A DNA stretch of 64,000 bases from Nannochloris sp. 'desiccata' (lineage: Eukaryota > Chlorophyta > Trebouxiophyceae > Chlorellales > Chlorellaceae). A program made the translations under genes and the position numbers. The notes under the pieces were generated by a model. That model searched no databases and was not told the origin of the DNA. It saw only the letters and a list, made by a program, of their open reading frames with translations. Positions 41,376-51,127 of this stretch are shown here, one piece after another (within the stretch, counting starts at the first letter, position 1; the number at the start of each line of letters is the position of its first letter). The stretch spans positions 62,001 to 126,000 of the forward strand of contig JAGTXX020000008.1 in NCBI GenBank assembly GCA_019044685.2, in the 5' to 3' direction.

Positions 41376-42284
41376 TTATCTCCTTTTAGTTACTGCACAC
41401 ATGTCTTGAATGCAATCAATTCTTGCGATTGAAGGAGGCAGTGGAAACGCATTTTCCTTTTCAACTTTTTCATAAAAGCTTGTGTCTCGCATAGATAAGG
41501 TAACTAATTGATCGGCCCAATCGAGGAGTACATCAAGTACCACGCTCCCATTATTTGTAGGCAGTCCATCTGCATACCATGGGTCAAATCTCCCAACGTT
41601 AAGGTCTTCGATGAAGTAAACTCCCTCGGGTTTCAGAGCTGTATTGAAAAGGACATCAAATGAATTCCAAATTTGAGGATTTGTATGTCCTCCGTCATCA
41701 ATAATATAATCAAAATTTCCACCAGTCTTTGCAACCCACTCTTCCAGAACACCACGATCGGATTGATCACCTACCACGTAGTTGAATCGCGAGGTCTCAT
41801 TCCAATAGTTCTTAATGCATGATTCCTCATACTCGGCAAACCAAATTTTGCCGTTGGGGAAGAGTTCGGGCCATACCAAACTACTGGCCCCTGGACCATA
41901 GCTCATGCCGCAACCGAGACCAATTTCCAGTAATTTCATAGGCCTATCTTTGGTTTCAAGGAAGTAATGATCATAGATCAACCCATAACCATGTGCAATT
42001 TTGTCAGTTACTGGGTTAAAAGAGTTCGCAACAGAGGAAAAAGAACGATCTAACAAAGCTCTATTGGATGGTATGTTCACACTTGTCTTCTGTCGAGTCT
42101 CGTAAATCAAAAATGCATTAAGCATAACGCAAGGCACCAATAGATAGCCCAAACCAGCGGCTTGACGATTACCCCTGACTGCAAACATGTTCACAAACCT
42201 ATAAGTTATGTCTTTAACAAATTGGATTAAAGACATAACCCAATAGGCAAGAAGAGTCAAGGCGCTACTTGGGAAATAATTCAT
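41376..42284 (-). CDS. Membrane-anchored SAM-dependent methyltransferase (sugar O-methyltransferase type)
   Basis: 302 residues, intronless. A membrane segment at about 44-62 (AGLGYLLVPCVMLNAFLIY) and an N-terminal hydrophobic stretch suggest a type II endomembrane protein. The SAM-binding motif is LLEIGLGCGMSYGPGAS (about 116-132). Then come IWFAEYEESC, VVGDQSD and the signature DYIIDDGGHTNPQIWNSFDVLFN ... GVYFIEDL. The IDDGGH block is shared with class I methyltransferases acting on sugars of macrolides and polysaccharides. Methylation of a wall polysaccharide is inferred from this and from neighbouring genes. This copy is full length, unlike its inverted partner. Confidence 0.8.
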   Translation of the reverse strand: MNYFPSSALTLLAYWVMSLIQFVKDITYRFVNMFAVRGNRQAAGLGYLLVPCVMLNAFLIYETRQKTSVNIPSNRALLDRSFSSVANSFNPVTDKIAHGYGLIYDHYFLETKDRPMKLLEIGLGCGMSYGPGASSLVWPELFPNGKIWFAEYEESCIKNYWNETSRFNYVVGDQSDRGVLEEWVAKTGGNFDYIIDDGGHTNPQIWNSFDVLFNTALKPEGVYFIEDLNVGRFDPWYADGLPTNNGSVVLDVLLDWADQLVTLSMRDTSFYEKVEKENAFPLPPSIARIDCIQDMCAVTKRR

Positions 42285-43441
42285 AAGTTTAAATCCAGGG
42301 CCTGCAGAGGCTTTTTGAATGCGTTTGATCCGGGCCCAAATGTGGAGGGGCTGCCACCCAGAGAAACTCTACGGGATTTGCGGCCAGGCGAAATCCTTAA
42401 ATGCAACCCTGCTGTAATTTTCTTTTAACAGATGCTATATCAAATTTCTACAGTTTCCCTAATCTTCTCTTAATTGATCAAAGAGTAGACTCAACGAATC
42501 CCTTTAGGGTATTATTCTCTTCTCATTAGTGGATATACTATACTATATTTTAACCACCTACTAAAGTCTTAAATATATGATTAGAGCTAGAGACAAACTT
42601 TTGGCATTAAAACGTCCAGCCAGTGTTTTTTTTAACGGCATATATATGCCGAAAATGCCGGAAAATGCCAATTTTCCCAAGTAGCGCCTTGACTCTTCTT
42701 GCCTATTGGGTTATGTCTTTAATCCAATTTGTTAAAGACATAACTTATAGGTTTGTGAACATGTTTGCAGTCAGGGGTAATCGTCAAGCCGCTGGTTTGG
42801 GCTATCTATTGGTGCCTTGCGTTATGCTTAATGCATTTTTGATTTACGAGACTCGACAGAAGACAAGTGTGAACATACCATCCAATAGAGCTTTGTTAGA
42901 TCGTTCTTTTTCCTCTGTTGCGAACTCTTTTAACCCAGTAACTGACAAAATTGCACATGGTTATGGGTTGATCTATGATCATTACTTCCTTGAAACCAAA
43001 GATAGGCCTATGAAATTACTGGAAATTGGTCTCGGTTGCGGCATGAGCTATGGTCCAGGGGCCAGTAGTTTGGTATGGCCCGAACTCTTCCCCAATGGCA
43101 AAATTTGGTTTGCCGAGTATGAGGAATCATGCATTAAGAACTATTGGAATGAGACCTCGCGATTCAACTACGTGGTAGGTGATCAATCCGATCGTGGTGT
43201 TCTGGAAGAGTGGGTTGCAAAGACTGGTGGAAATTTTGATTATATTATTGATGACGGAGGACATACAAATCCTCAAATTTGGAATTCATTTGATGTCCTT
43301 TTCAATACAGCTCTGAAACCCGAGGGAGTTTACTTCATCGAAGACCTTAACGTTGGGAGATTTGACCCATGGTATGCAGATGGACTGCCTACAAATAATG
43401 GGAGCGTGGTACTTGATGTACTCCTCGATTGGGCCGATCAA
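41508..43441. repeat. 769-bp inverted duplication of the methyltransferase gene
   Basis: Arms 41508-42276 and 42673-43441 pair at a constant sum of 84949 with no indel. The encoded residues are identical over the arm. The 396-bp spacer (42277-42672) separates the two start regions. Confidence 0.93.
42277..42672. other. Spacer between the inverted methyltransferase copies
   Basis: Contains the presumed promoter of the left gene and no ORF of note. Confidence 0.5.
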
Positions 43442-43753
43442 GACTTGTCAAAGAAAACAATTTTGGCACCGGCCGCGGCAACCAGAAAACTGCTGGACCA
43501 GATGCTGTTCCTACTGGCAACCTCCTGCACCTCCTCCAGCTCCCATAAGTTGGTATTGTGTAGTGTAATAGTATCGCAGCGACCAGTAGAAACAAGAATC
43601 GCTGGATTTGGCCTGGGGAAAGTAGACTTGTCAAAGAAAACACATTGGGAAGGGGGGACCGGGAAAACACAAAACTGCTGGACCAGATGCTGTTTCTACT
43701 GGCAACCTTTCCAACCTCCTGCAGCTCCCATAAGTTCGCATTGCGTAGCGTAA
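42623..43753 (+). pseudogene. Truncated, rearranged copy of the methyltransferase
   Basis: Same protein as the left gene through DVLLDWADQ, then homology ends at 43441 and the frame continues about 100 residues through the 185-bp minisatellite. The N-terminus differs: an ATG at 42623 opens about 20 novel residues, and an in-frame ATG at 42665 gives MPIFPSSALTLL. The last about 50 methyltransferase residues are missing. Whether this chimera is expressed is unknown. Confidence 0.7.
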
Positions 43754-44130
43754 TAGTATTTCAGCGACCAGTAGAAACAAGAATCGCTGGATTTGGCCTG
43801 GGGAAAGTAGACTTGTCAAAGAAAACACATTGGGAAGGGGGGACCGGGAAAACACAAAACTGCTGGACCAGATGCTGTTCCTACTGGCAACCTTTTCAAC
43901 CTCCTGCAGCTCCCATAAGTTCGCATTGCGTAGCGTAATAGTATCTCAGCGACCAGTAGAAACAAGAATCGCTGGATTTGGCCTAGGGAAAGTAGACTTG
44001 TCAAAGAAAACACATTGGGAAGGGGGGACCGGGACACCACAAAACTGCTGGACCAGATGCTGTTCCTACTGGCAACCTCCTGCACCTCCTCCAGCTCCCT
44101 TAAGTTGTCATAGCGTCTTGTAATAATATC
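43442..44130 (-). repeat. 185-bp minisatellite, about 3.7 units, exon-like
   Basis: Units start with GACTTGTCAAAGAAAAC (plus strand) at 43442, 43626, 43811 and 43996. The last unit merges into a membrane-protein ORF (44388). On the minus strand each unit can encode a peptide like NLWELQEV ... VASRNSIWSSSF, which parallels NLRELEEVQEVASRNSIW in that ORF. The units may be tandem copies of an exon plus flanking intron. Confidence 0.8.
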
Positions 44131-44388
44131 GCTTTTGAACCGTATCTTGGTTTGCTGCTTTTTAGTGGCTGGAGGCACACGGCCAATGTTTGGGCGGAGG
44201 AGGTAGAAGGCACCGGCGGAAGCACCGCCATGGAAACGTTGGGGATAACCGGTAATATGGAAGTCACTGCCTATGGTGACTGCAACACAGAGCACTGCCA
44301 AAGGTAACAATAGGGCAAGGCATGCAGCCTCCTTTCGAAGAAGACGTTTACACGATGCTTGATCAATGCGATTCTTATCGCATTTCAA
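44040..44388 (-). CDS. N-terminal exon of a type II membrane protein, 3' end lost in minisatellite
   Basis: From ATG 44388: a basic cytosolic tail, a hydrophobic segment (ACLALLLPLAVLCVAVTIG, about residues 22-40), a stem, then a Glu-rich short helix (NLRELEEVQEVASRNSIW). This looks like the anchor and stem of a Golgi enzyme. The catalytic domain is absent and the frame runs into the repeat. The exact exon end was not resolved. Confidence 0.4.
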
Positions 44389-44692
44389 AGTTAGTGTACC
44401 AGTCAGATATTAGTTTCGCGTAGGATTTAATGATGATAATAAATATCTTATAGACTATTGAAGCGCAGAGTAAAACGGGGCATTTAAGCATAGATACTAA
44501 AATAATGGTGGAAAGTAACAAGTCGAGTTAACAACACACCAACCAGACTGAAGAGGATGTTCCGCTGCATCAGGCGAACATAAATGATATATATATTTAC
44601 CATTCATTAAGTTGAGCCCCCCCTCGCAGTTCTTTGCTTGGTGCAGGTGCAGTTTGAATTGGCAGTTTGAAAACGAATTCGATGCCGTTTGC
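44389..44692. other. Intergenic, no gene seen
   Basis: AT-rich; the upstream side of the minus-strand membrane-protein exon. No supported feature. Confidence 0.4.
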
Positions 44693-44731
44693 ATTTATAA
44701 TATTCACGCTTCGCAGCAACGAGCGCATTCC

Positions 44732-44923
44732 TGTTGCAGGGCGCAAAGTCCATTGCGCCCTCATTTCGCCCACTGGTTTCTTTTTCCAATATTATTTACT
44801 CTGACTTCTCTTTACCTTCTGATTATTCCTATTATTACATAAATAACCACTCTGTAATCTTTTCTAGACAACTACCTTTTAGGGTAGCTTCCTTGAAGCT
44901 ACATAAAACTAGCGTCTGCAACA
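44732..44923 (+). repeat. F 5' LTR
   Basis: 192 bp, TGTTGCAGG...CTGCAACA, with a 7-bp inverted end. Confidence 0.93.
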
Positions 44924-45022
44924 ACTGGTTTCAGCTTTTAGAGGTCGATTCTTCGCCTTTTTGGTTCTGTTTGCTACCTCTCTCCCTCTCTCTCACCCTT
45001 GTTTACTTGTTTAACCTTTAAT

Positions 45023-46072
45023 ATGGTTCAAACGCGCTCTCGAGGCCCAGCTTTGGCTGATATTAATCCTGGTGGTGCCACTCCTGCCGGTCAAACGGCG
45101 GGCCGTGGTGGTCAACGTGGTAGTCAACGTGGTGGCCGTGGTGGTCGTGGCAGCGCTCCACGCAATCCTATTTCTCCTACTCCTCGTCTTCCTTCACCGT
45201 CTCCTGAGTCTAATCACACTGGCCAACAACCTAGAGATGAAGAAATGTCTAAAGTTGATTTCTTGAAATTAGCTAAAGATTTTCCTACTTTCTCTGGTGA
45301 TAATGGTGTCCAACCTGAAGATTATTTGGTTCAGTTTTCTAAAATGGCCAAATTTACAAGCTTCAGTAGTGTACAGCTTATGGAAGTCATTCCCTTGAAG
45401 TTTACTTCCATTGCGGACACTTGGTTTCAACAGTTTCAAAAATCTGAAGACTGGCAATTTTTGACCTATTCTGATGATCCCTTTGCTACCTTCTGCGAAT
45501 TTTTCACCAAACGTTTCTCTTTTGGCGAACGTAACCAGCTTGCTCGTGATAAACTTCGCTCGTTGGAATGGCGTGGTAATGTTGTTAAACTGGCTTCTCT
45601 CATTCAACAACATGCAGCCCACACCGACATCACAGATTCTGAGCAGTGTGACTGCTTTATTCGGTTGTTACCAACTGAAATGGCTGAGCATGTATTGCTC
45701 ATGAGGACTGTGTTGGGACATCATAGCTTTTCTGAAGCTATCACGATGGCTGTCAACTATGCTTCTGCTTCTTCTTCTCGTAAAATGAAGTATAATCGTC
45801 AAATTCTGGTCAACGCAAGAAATTCCAGTCTGGACACGCTTCTGGGTCTGCTTCTGGTCAAGGAAAGCATTCCTCTGGTCAACGCCAAGGGAAGTCTCCC
45901 TACAACAATAATAACGGCGTTCAGAAATCGTCCAAAACTGGTGTCAAGCCTTCTGTTCCAGGAAGAAAGTGTTGGGGCTGTGGCAGTCCAGATCACTTGA
46001 AAAAGGATTGTCCTAAGGCAACTACTGGTGTCAACATGATGGATGTCGACGTGAAAGCTCAAAGTAAGTAAT
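45023..46072 (+). pseudogene. F Gag, frameshifted before the zinc knuckle
   Basis: MVQTRSRGPALADINPGG opens a Gag with an RGG-like tract (GGQRGSQRGGRGGRGS) and a capsid core (WQFLTYSDDPFATFCEFFTKRF). Around 45800 the frame shifts by one. The original frame then carries KCWGCGSPDHLKKDC (CCHC) and ends at 46072, while the shifted frame ends at 46000. Confidence 0.85.
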
Positions 46073-46089
46073 AAGCTTGCATTTCGAGT

Positions 46090-47105
46090 TCTTTTTGAAT
46101 TCAGATCGTTTGAGTAAAGCTGCTGTCTTTATTCCCACTACTATGACTGTGACTGCAAGGCAATTAGCAGAGCTTTTCTTTAATAATGTCTTCAGACATT
46201 ATGGTCTTCCTTCAATCATTATTTCTGATCGAGATCCTCGTTTTACCAGCAATTTTTGGCGTGCTTTGATGGATCATTTAGGCATTTCTTTGCATATGAC
46301 TGCTGCCTACCATCCTCAGTCTGATGGACAAGCTGAACGCCATAATCGTACTATTCAAGATATGTTGCGTGCTTACGTCAATCCATCTACTAGGGATGAT
46401 TGGGATGAGCATTTGGTTGCTCTTGAGTTTGCTTACAATAACTCTGTCAATAGGGCTACAGGCTTTTCTCCTTTTTTCATGCTGTATGGTCAAAATCCCA
46501 ATACTCCTGCTTCCTTGCTGCGTGCTACTGTCAGCCTTTCTCCTGCTGTTGATGATTTTTTAGCTCGAATTACTGAGACTCTGACTCAATCTCGTACTAA
46601 TTTAGCTAAAAACCAGGAGCAAATGCAAAACCAAGTTAACAAACGCAGGCGCTTTGTGAGATATGAAGTTGGTGAACGTGTTTTGGTGGATGCTTCCCGT
46701 CTTTACCAGGCACCGCGTGGTAAATTGACTCACAAATGGGTTGGTCCTTTTGAAGTCGCTGAAGTGCTGAATGATAATGCTTATGTTTTACACTTGCCTC
46801 CTCGTCTTAAAAACACCTCTTCTACCTTCAACGTTACTCAATTGAAGCGTTATCAGGAAACTGATCGTGAATTTCCTCGCCCACCTCCCATTGGCTACGA
46901 GAGCGGACAGCCACTTTATGAATTTGAGAAAATTTTGGCTCATCGTGGTCCTAAAAACAATCGCTACTACCTCGTAAAATGGAAAGGTTGGCCTGTTGAT
47001 GAAAATCTCTATGAACCTGCTAGTAATTTATCTGGTGTTCAAGCAGATGTTGATGCTTATGAGGCTTCCATCCCTGTGCAGCGCCGCAAGCGCTCTCGTC
47101 GTTGA
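46090..47105 (+). pseudogene. F integrase C-terminal half with chromodomain
   Basis: Starts inside the integrase core (DRLSKAAVFIPT), with the second Asp (IIISDRDPRFTSNFW) and the Glu (SDGQAERHNRTIQDML). The GPF/Y-like module (KWVGPFEVAEVL) and a chromodomain (YYLVKWKGWPVDENLYEP) follow. The first catalytic Asp and everything upstream are deleted. Confidence 0.9.
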
Positions 47106-47245
47106 TTGTCGCAGCACTCACCTACACATGGATTCAGTACGTCCTGTTTTTGCCCGTTGGGTTTTCAGGTTGCGTCACCGGTAGGACAGATGCGTACGAC
47201 ATGTTTCAGCCTCTAGATCTGGGTTCCCCTTTAAGAAAGGGAGGA

Positions 47246-47437
47246 TGTTGCAGGGCGCAAAGTCCATTGCGCCCTCATTTCGCCCACTGGTTTCTTTTTC
47301 CAATATTATTTACTCTGACTTCTCTTTACCTTCTGATTATTCCTATTATTACATAAATAACCACTCTGTAATCTTTTCTAGACAAATACCTTTTAGGGTA
47401 GCTTCCTTGAAGCTACATAAAACTAGCGTCTGCAACA
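47246..47437 (+). repeat. F 3' LTR
   Basis: 192 bp; preceded by a polypurine tract (47236-47245). Confidence 0.93.
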
Positions 47438-47642
47438 ATTCCTGAAACATGTATCACCTACGACTCTGCCCGCACTGCGGAGGAGGAGACCGTGGAGCGT
47501 TTCGAAAAGGATGCTCTCGCATTGTTGTGCCACGAGATCAATTACCCTGATGCGAAGGGTAATTGATGAAGTAGATCTACAGCATAACACTTAAAAAAAA
47601 ATCAAAAAAAAATCCCGCTGTTTGATCTTACTTTCCAGTTAA

Positions 47643-47667
47643 TTTGTTTGTTTGTTTGTTTGTTTAT
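47643..47667 (+). repeat. (TTTG)n microsatellite
   Basis: About five tandem GTTT units. Confidence 0.8.
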
Positions 47668-47729
47668 TTTTCTCATTCTATCTGCCCCAATTCTAGCGTG
47701 AGGACACGTTTACAGAGAGCGGGGAAGAA

Positions 47730-47928
47730 TGTGACGATACTGCAGCCAGGGTAGTTAAAAAGAAGCTATCCTTTGCAGCATGCATTTTGTACCGCTTTGA
47801 ATACTACTTGAACACCCAATGGGTGACTTGCACAGGGACTTGATTGCTTGATTTTCGCTTGTTACTTACTAGAATACGTATAAATAGATACTAGAACACC
47901 TACTTGGAAGTTGACTTGCACTTGGTGA
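47730..47928 (+). repeat. Family C LTR, 3'-truncated
   Basis: Begins TGTGACGATACTGCAG like the C LTR and matches to CACTTGGTGA, then loses the last about 27 bp. Confidence 0.85.
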
Positions 47929-48472
47929 GGGAGAGTGCATGGGGCTAAAGGATGCACGGGTACCCTGGTTTCCTAAATTCTTTTATAATCCACTTTCTTT
48001 ACTTCCAACTTTAGGAGGAAGGGCAATCAGAGCATTCACAACTCTGACCCCCTTTAGTTTACATATATTAAAAAATGGTATTCAGTTTAACTAAATTTAA
48101 CAAAAAATGTTTAAAGAAAACAGGTTGTAAAATTTTTTTTTCTTTTTTTTTTGGTTTATGGCGGCGTTGTTGGGTAAGTTAGAGTTGGGGAGGTTGGGTG
48201 GGAGAAAATAAATTCTGATCAATAAGATTACACAAGATAACCAGCTGGAAGCTGTCCAGCTACCTATAAGCTGGTCGTTTCAGAAAGCCACGGCTTTCTT
48301 TCCAGAAAGCCTCCATATTTCCACTCAGATTCCGACATTTTTAATCTTTTATAAATTGCTCCTGTAATATCTTTTACAGACAAATGCCTTTTTGGTCATC
48401 CTTCCTTGAAGCTACTGAATATCAACGTCTGCAACATATATGCTTGGTGACTGTTGGGTAGCTTCCATAACC
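47929..48472. repeat. Intergenic with a diverged F-like LTR end (about 48340-48436)
   Basis: The stretch TTTTACAGACAAATGCC ... CAACGTCTGCAACA resembles the last about 95 bp of the F LTR with many changes. Just upstream are two short inverted repeats (AGCTGG/CCAGCT and AGAAAGCC/GGCTTTCT, about 48240-48310). No gene. Confidence 0.5.
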
Positions 48473-49764
48473 CTAAATATTTATATTGTCGTGTCTATTG
48501 TACCAGTACACACCAGCTATTGCAGTAAGAATTCCTACCAGTTTTGCAGGAGTTGTAGCTTCCCCAAATACCCACCAGCCTAATATAAATATAATTATTG
48601 TTTTTGCATATCCCAGTACCTGAAAGTAGACAGTTTTTATAATTAATAGTTATTTGTAAGCATAAGATTTATAGACCACTTGATAGCTACCGACACTGTG
48701 GCTTTGAACATTTAACTAGCAGATCATGAAAACTGATTTTTTGTGTGTGCTCACTTGGAAGGAAACTGCACTAAATTTACCAAGACAAAAAAACTGAGAG
48801 AAGTTCACTATAACAGCCAGAGCACAGGAAAGGAACACCATAAAAATAGCCTGACCGGTCCAAATGTAGTCAAAAACCCACACGGAGGCGATTTTATAAT
48901 CAATGATCGGCCCTACAACATAAAGAAAAAAACACTGTACTGGCGCAGTTTTTGAAAGAAGCTGCAAGGCAGATACCTCATAACTCAGTTGCAGGGATCG
49001 CACATAGTACTGTTGTAGACTACTAGATATTACGGATACCGTGGCAACAAGAAGCCCATTTGTGGTCAGTTCATAATTGGATTCCTCGATAGTGCTGTAT
49101 TCATAGGGAAGCAAATCAGATAAAATTCCTAAATCCTACAAAAATAATGCGGGGTATACACTCATATAAAAAATACTTACGCTGCTCCTACTCCAAACAG
49201 TACTAATAGTATGCCGCTGCTTTGCCTTCCATTTATACAGGTCCCTGATTTGAACCATTCAAGGGCAACACAAGCTGGTATAATTAACAATTTGCTCAAC
49301 TGCAACAAAACCCAAAATAATGAGGCATAATGAACACCATTAATTAGCATGATTCCTTCTCGTCTTCGACCCACCTGATAGAAAGAGACCGGGTTAACCA
49401 GGAGAGACAAATTGAGGCTAACAATCGATGTATTCGCTACCAGGGCAAATAATAATATTTCTGTAAGAATCAACTTATAACTACAATGTGAGAAATATAT
49501 GGGGGTTATGGGGTTATATGTATATTGATATACATGTTAAATGCTGTCCTTGCCTGATGCTGGGATTACCCTTGTTTTCGTGCTGGCATTGCTAGTTGCC
49601 GGAAGTAATCTTGTTGCAACCGCAACCAATGAAAAATGAAGAGCTGTTAAAGTAGTTGCGAAATAAAATTGGCAGTTCTTCATCAGAAGTTTGTTTGCAA
49701 AGATTATTGCCACACTACTTGTGACGTTAATTGCCATATAAACATAACTCCTGCTAGAAGGCAT
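48473..49764 (-). CDS. TPT/KT-type nucleotide-sugar transporter (SLC35E3/URGT-like)
   Basis: Five likely exons: 49764-49570, 49473-49375, 49299-49181, 49135-48755 and 48619-48473, about 310 residues. The first has a transmembrane helix (YMAINVTSSVAIIFANKLLM). Next come LVNPVSFYQ|LSKLLIIP across a clean intron, TTNGLLVATVSVISSSLQQYY, SALQLLSKTAPVQ and finally VLGYAKTIIIFILGWWVFGE, which carries the K-T pair of the KT subgroup. These ten-helix antiporters exchange UDP-sugars for UMP across the Golgi membrane. UDP-rhamnose/UDP-galactose is plausible given the rhamnose genes. The 49136-49180 intron would be only 45 bp and its phase does not fit well, so that junction needs transcript data. Confidence 0.8.
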
Positions 49765-49951
49765 CTTGGGTTATTGGGATGGATTGCTGGCTTGGAGACG
49801 ATGTTGCAACAACTGCATTCAGCAACTTAGTGAGCTTAACGCCTTGTCCAGTGTTTTTTTTAAGATTTGAGTCAAATCCTTAAAGAACTTTGACTTGGCA
49901 TTTTTTCCCATGACACCGCCATTAGGGGAGAAATTCATTCGGGGTGGAATC
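49765..49951. other. Upstream region of the transporter
   Basis: Promoter side of the minus-strand transporter; no ORF, no clear motif. Confidence 0.4.
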
Positions 49952-50257
49952 TCAGAAACGAGGGAATTTTTCAATAAATTTTCGATACCATCCAGTAAAA
50001 CCTAAAAAAGATAAAATATCTGTAGTATTCTTTGGCTCGGGCCATTCTAGAATTGTTGTAATCTTGCTTTGGTCAACTTCAATACCTTGATCAGAGATAA
50101 TGTAGCCAAGCCAAGCAATTTTAGTTTTGAAAAATGAACACTTTTCTTTATTAACGTAAAAACGTTGCTTTCTTAATTTTAGAAACACATGGCGTACATG
50201 CCTTAGATGGTCTTCAAAAGTCTTGGGAAAAATCATAATATCATCTAAATAAATGCG
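49952..50257 (-). pseudogene. Family C reverse-transcriptase fragment
   Basis: About 100 codons from YLDDIMIF through FLGFTGWYRKFIEKF, almost identical to C1 but with the uninterrupted KTKIAWLGYIISDQG where C1 and C2 are frameshifted. No LTR attached. Confidence 0.85.
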
Positions 50258-50293
50258 TCGCATTTTAATTTCTGGCGATGCCCGCCTCATAGG

Positions 50294-50948
50294 TAGGGAT
50301 GTCACTATAGCTAAAACAAAACTATAATTATATGTAATTACATGTAATTACAGTATCTTTAGTAAAATCAGGGTACTATATATAGTGCATATTACACGAA
50401 TCTATAGTGGTGCAGTTAATCATTCAATGAGATCATCAATTTCGATAATCTCTTCGTTTTCTTCCTCCTCTTGATCTAAAAACCATTCAAGCAGCAAATC
50501 ATCTTCAAATAGATCATCATTCTTTGCCTGGGAGCGCCTGAACATGGCGAGAAGTGCCATCTTACGAGCCTTTTCAAAACCAAGGCGGGAGCGGTTATCT
50601 CTATACACCCAACGCAGCAAAGACCACAACCTCTCTGTAGAACAAGAGGTAGCATGAAGCAACAGCAATCTGGAAGCAATGCGTGCTAGCTGAGGGTATT
50701 CATTGTTTAGAGTTCCTTCCCACATTACCCTAACATTCACTACCGACGTCATTTTCACTTGGCCATTTTCAGCTGCCTGAAAAGTGCCACAAATTGATGC
50801 ACATCCTGCATCAGCGTGCCCATAGACTAGCCAACGACGAAGCTCCACTTCAGCGCTGGCGTCGGTTAACCGTACAGCAAGTTTGATGGCATCTTCAATA
50901 TCTTCTTTGCTTGCGGAGCCAAATATTTAAAGTCGGGCTTGTAGTGAC
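50294..50948 (-). pseudogene. hAT transposase C-terminal fragment with a terminal repeat
   Basis: The minus-strand frame 50848-50420 encodes the hAT dimerisation domain (EYPQLARIASRLLLL, SCSTERLWSLLRWVYRDNRSRLG, KARKMALLAMF) and an acidic tail. Upstream, DFKYLAP and ASKEDIEDAIKLAVRLT are in different frames, so it is frameshifted. TAGGGATGTC at 50294-50303 resembles the Ac/hAT terminal inverted repeat. The right end is cut by the LTR of B3. Confidence 0.8.
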
Positions 50949-51109
50949 TGTAAGGTAATGACCTTTGTCAGTGTCTCTATTCAGCTTATCAGCGTTACAG
51001 CAGTTCAGCAAACAATTGAAAGATATCAGCCAAGAAGCAGCGAGGGTTTATAGAAGGAATCAGGGACAGCACACAAAAGAAAGTAAGGAAAATAGCCCAT
51101 TATGTTACA
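50949..51109 (-). repeat. B3 LTR (3' LTR)
   Basis: 161 bp, TGTAAGGT...TATGTTACA; the reference for reading the palindromic LTR at 2648-2811. Confidence 0.93.
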
Positions 51110-51127
51110 CCACCCCCCTGTTAGAAA

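Larger units (their letters stand above)
44732..47437 (+). mobile_element. Ty3/gypsy element F, internally deleted
   Basis: LTRs 44732-44923 and 47246-47437 (192 bp, one base difference noticed) with ATTCC duplications (44727-44731 and 47438-47442). A primer-binding-site-like TGGTTTCAGCTTTT follows the 5' LTR and a purine tract AAAGGGAGGA precedes the 3' LTR. Gag is frameshifted. Protease, RT, RNase H and the integrase N-terminus are deleted near 46085-46100. It retains all cis ends, so it could have moved as a non-autonomous derivative. Confidence 0.92.
44693..47566 (+). pseudogene. Coding-like sequence interrupted by element F (C-terminus at 47438-47566)
   Basis: Leaving out F and one ATTCC copy, an open frame reads from before the insertion (LRSNERIP) into ETCITYDSARTAEEETVERF and on to a TGA at 47564-47566. 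A possible splice acceptor (CTTCGCAG) precedes the first part. About 55 residues, acidic and helical, no family recognised. It could be the last exon of a host gene. Confidence 0.35.

Noticed and set aside
48168..48436. Complete solo F-like LTR starting TGTTGGG at 48168
   Set aside because: Only the last about 95 bp resemble the F LTR; the start and any target duplication could not be supported.
41250..48470. Similar GACTGTTGGGTA words near 41265 and 48450
   Set aside because: Match is short and the flanks do not align, so I do not call a repeat.
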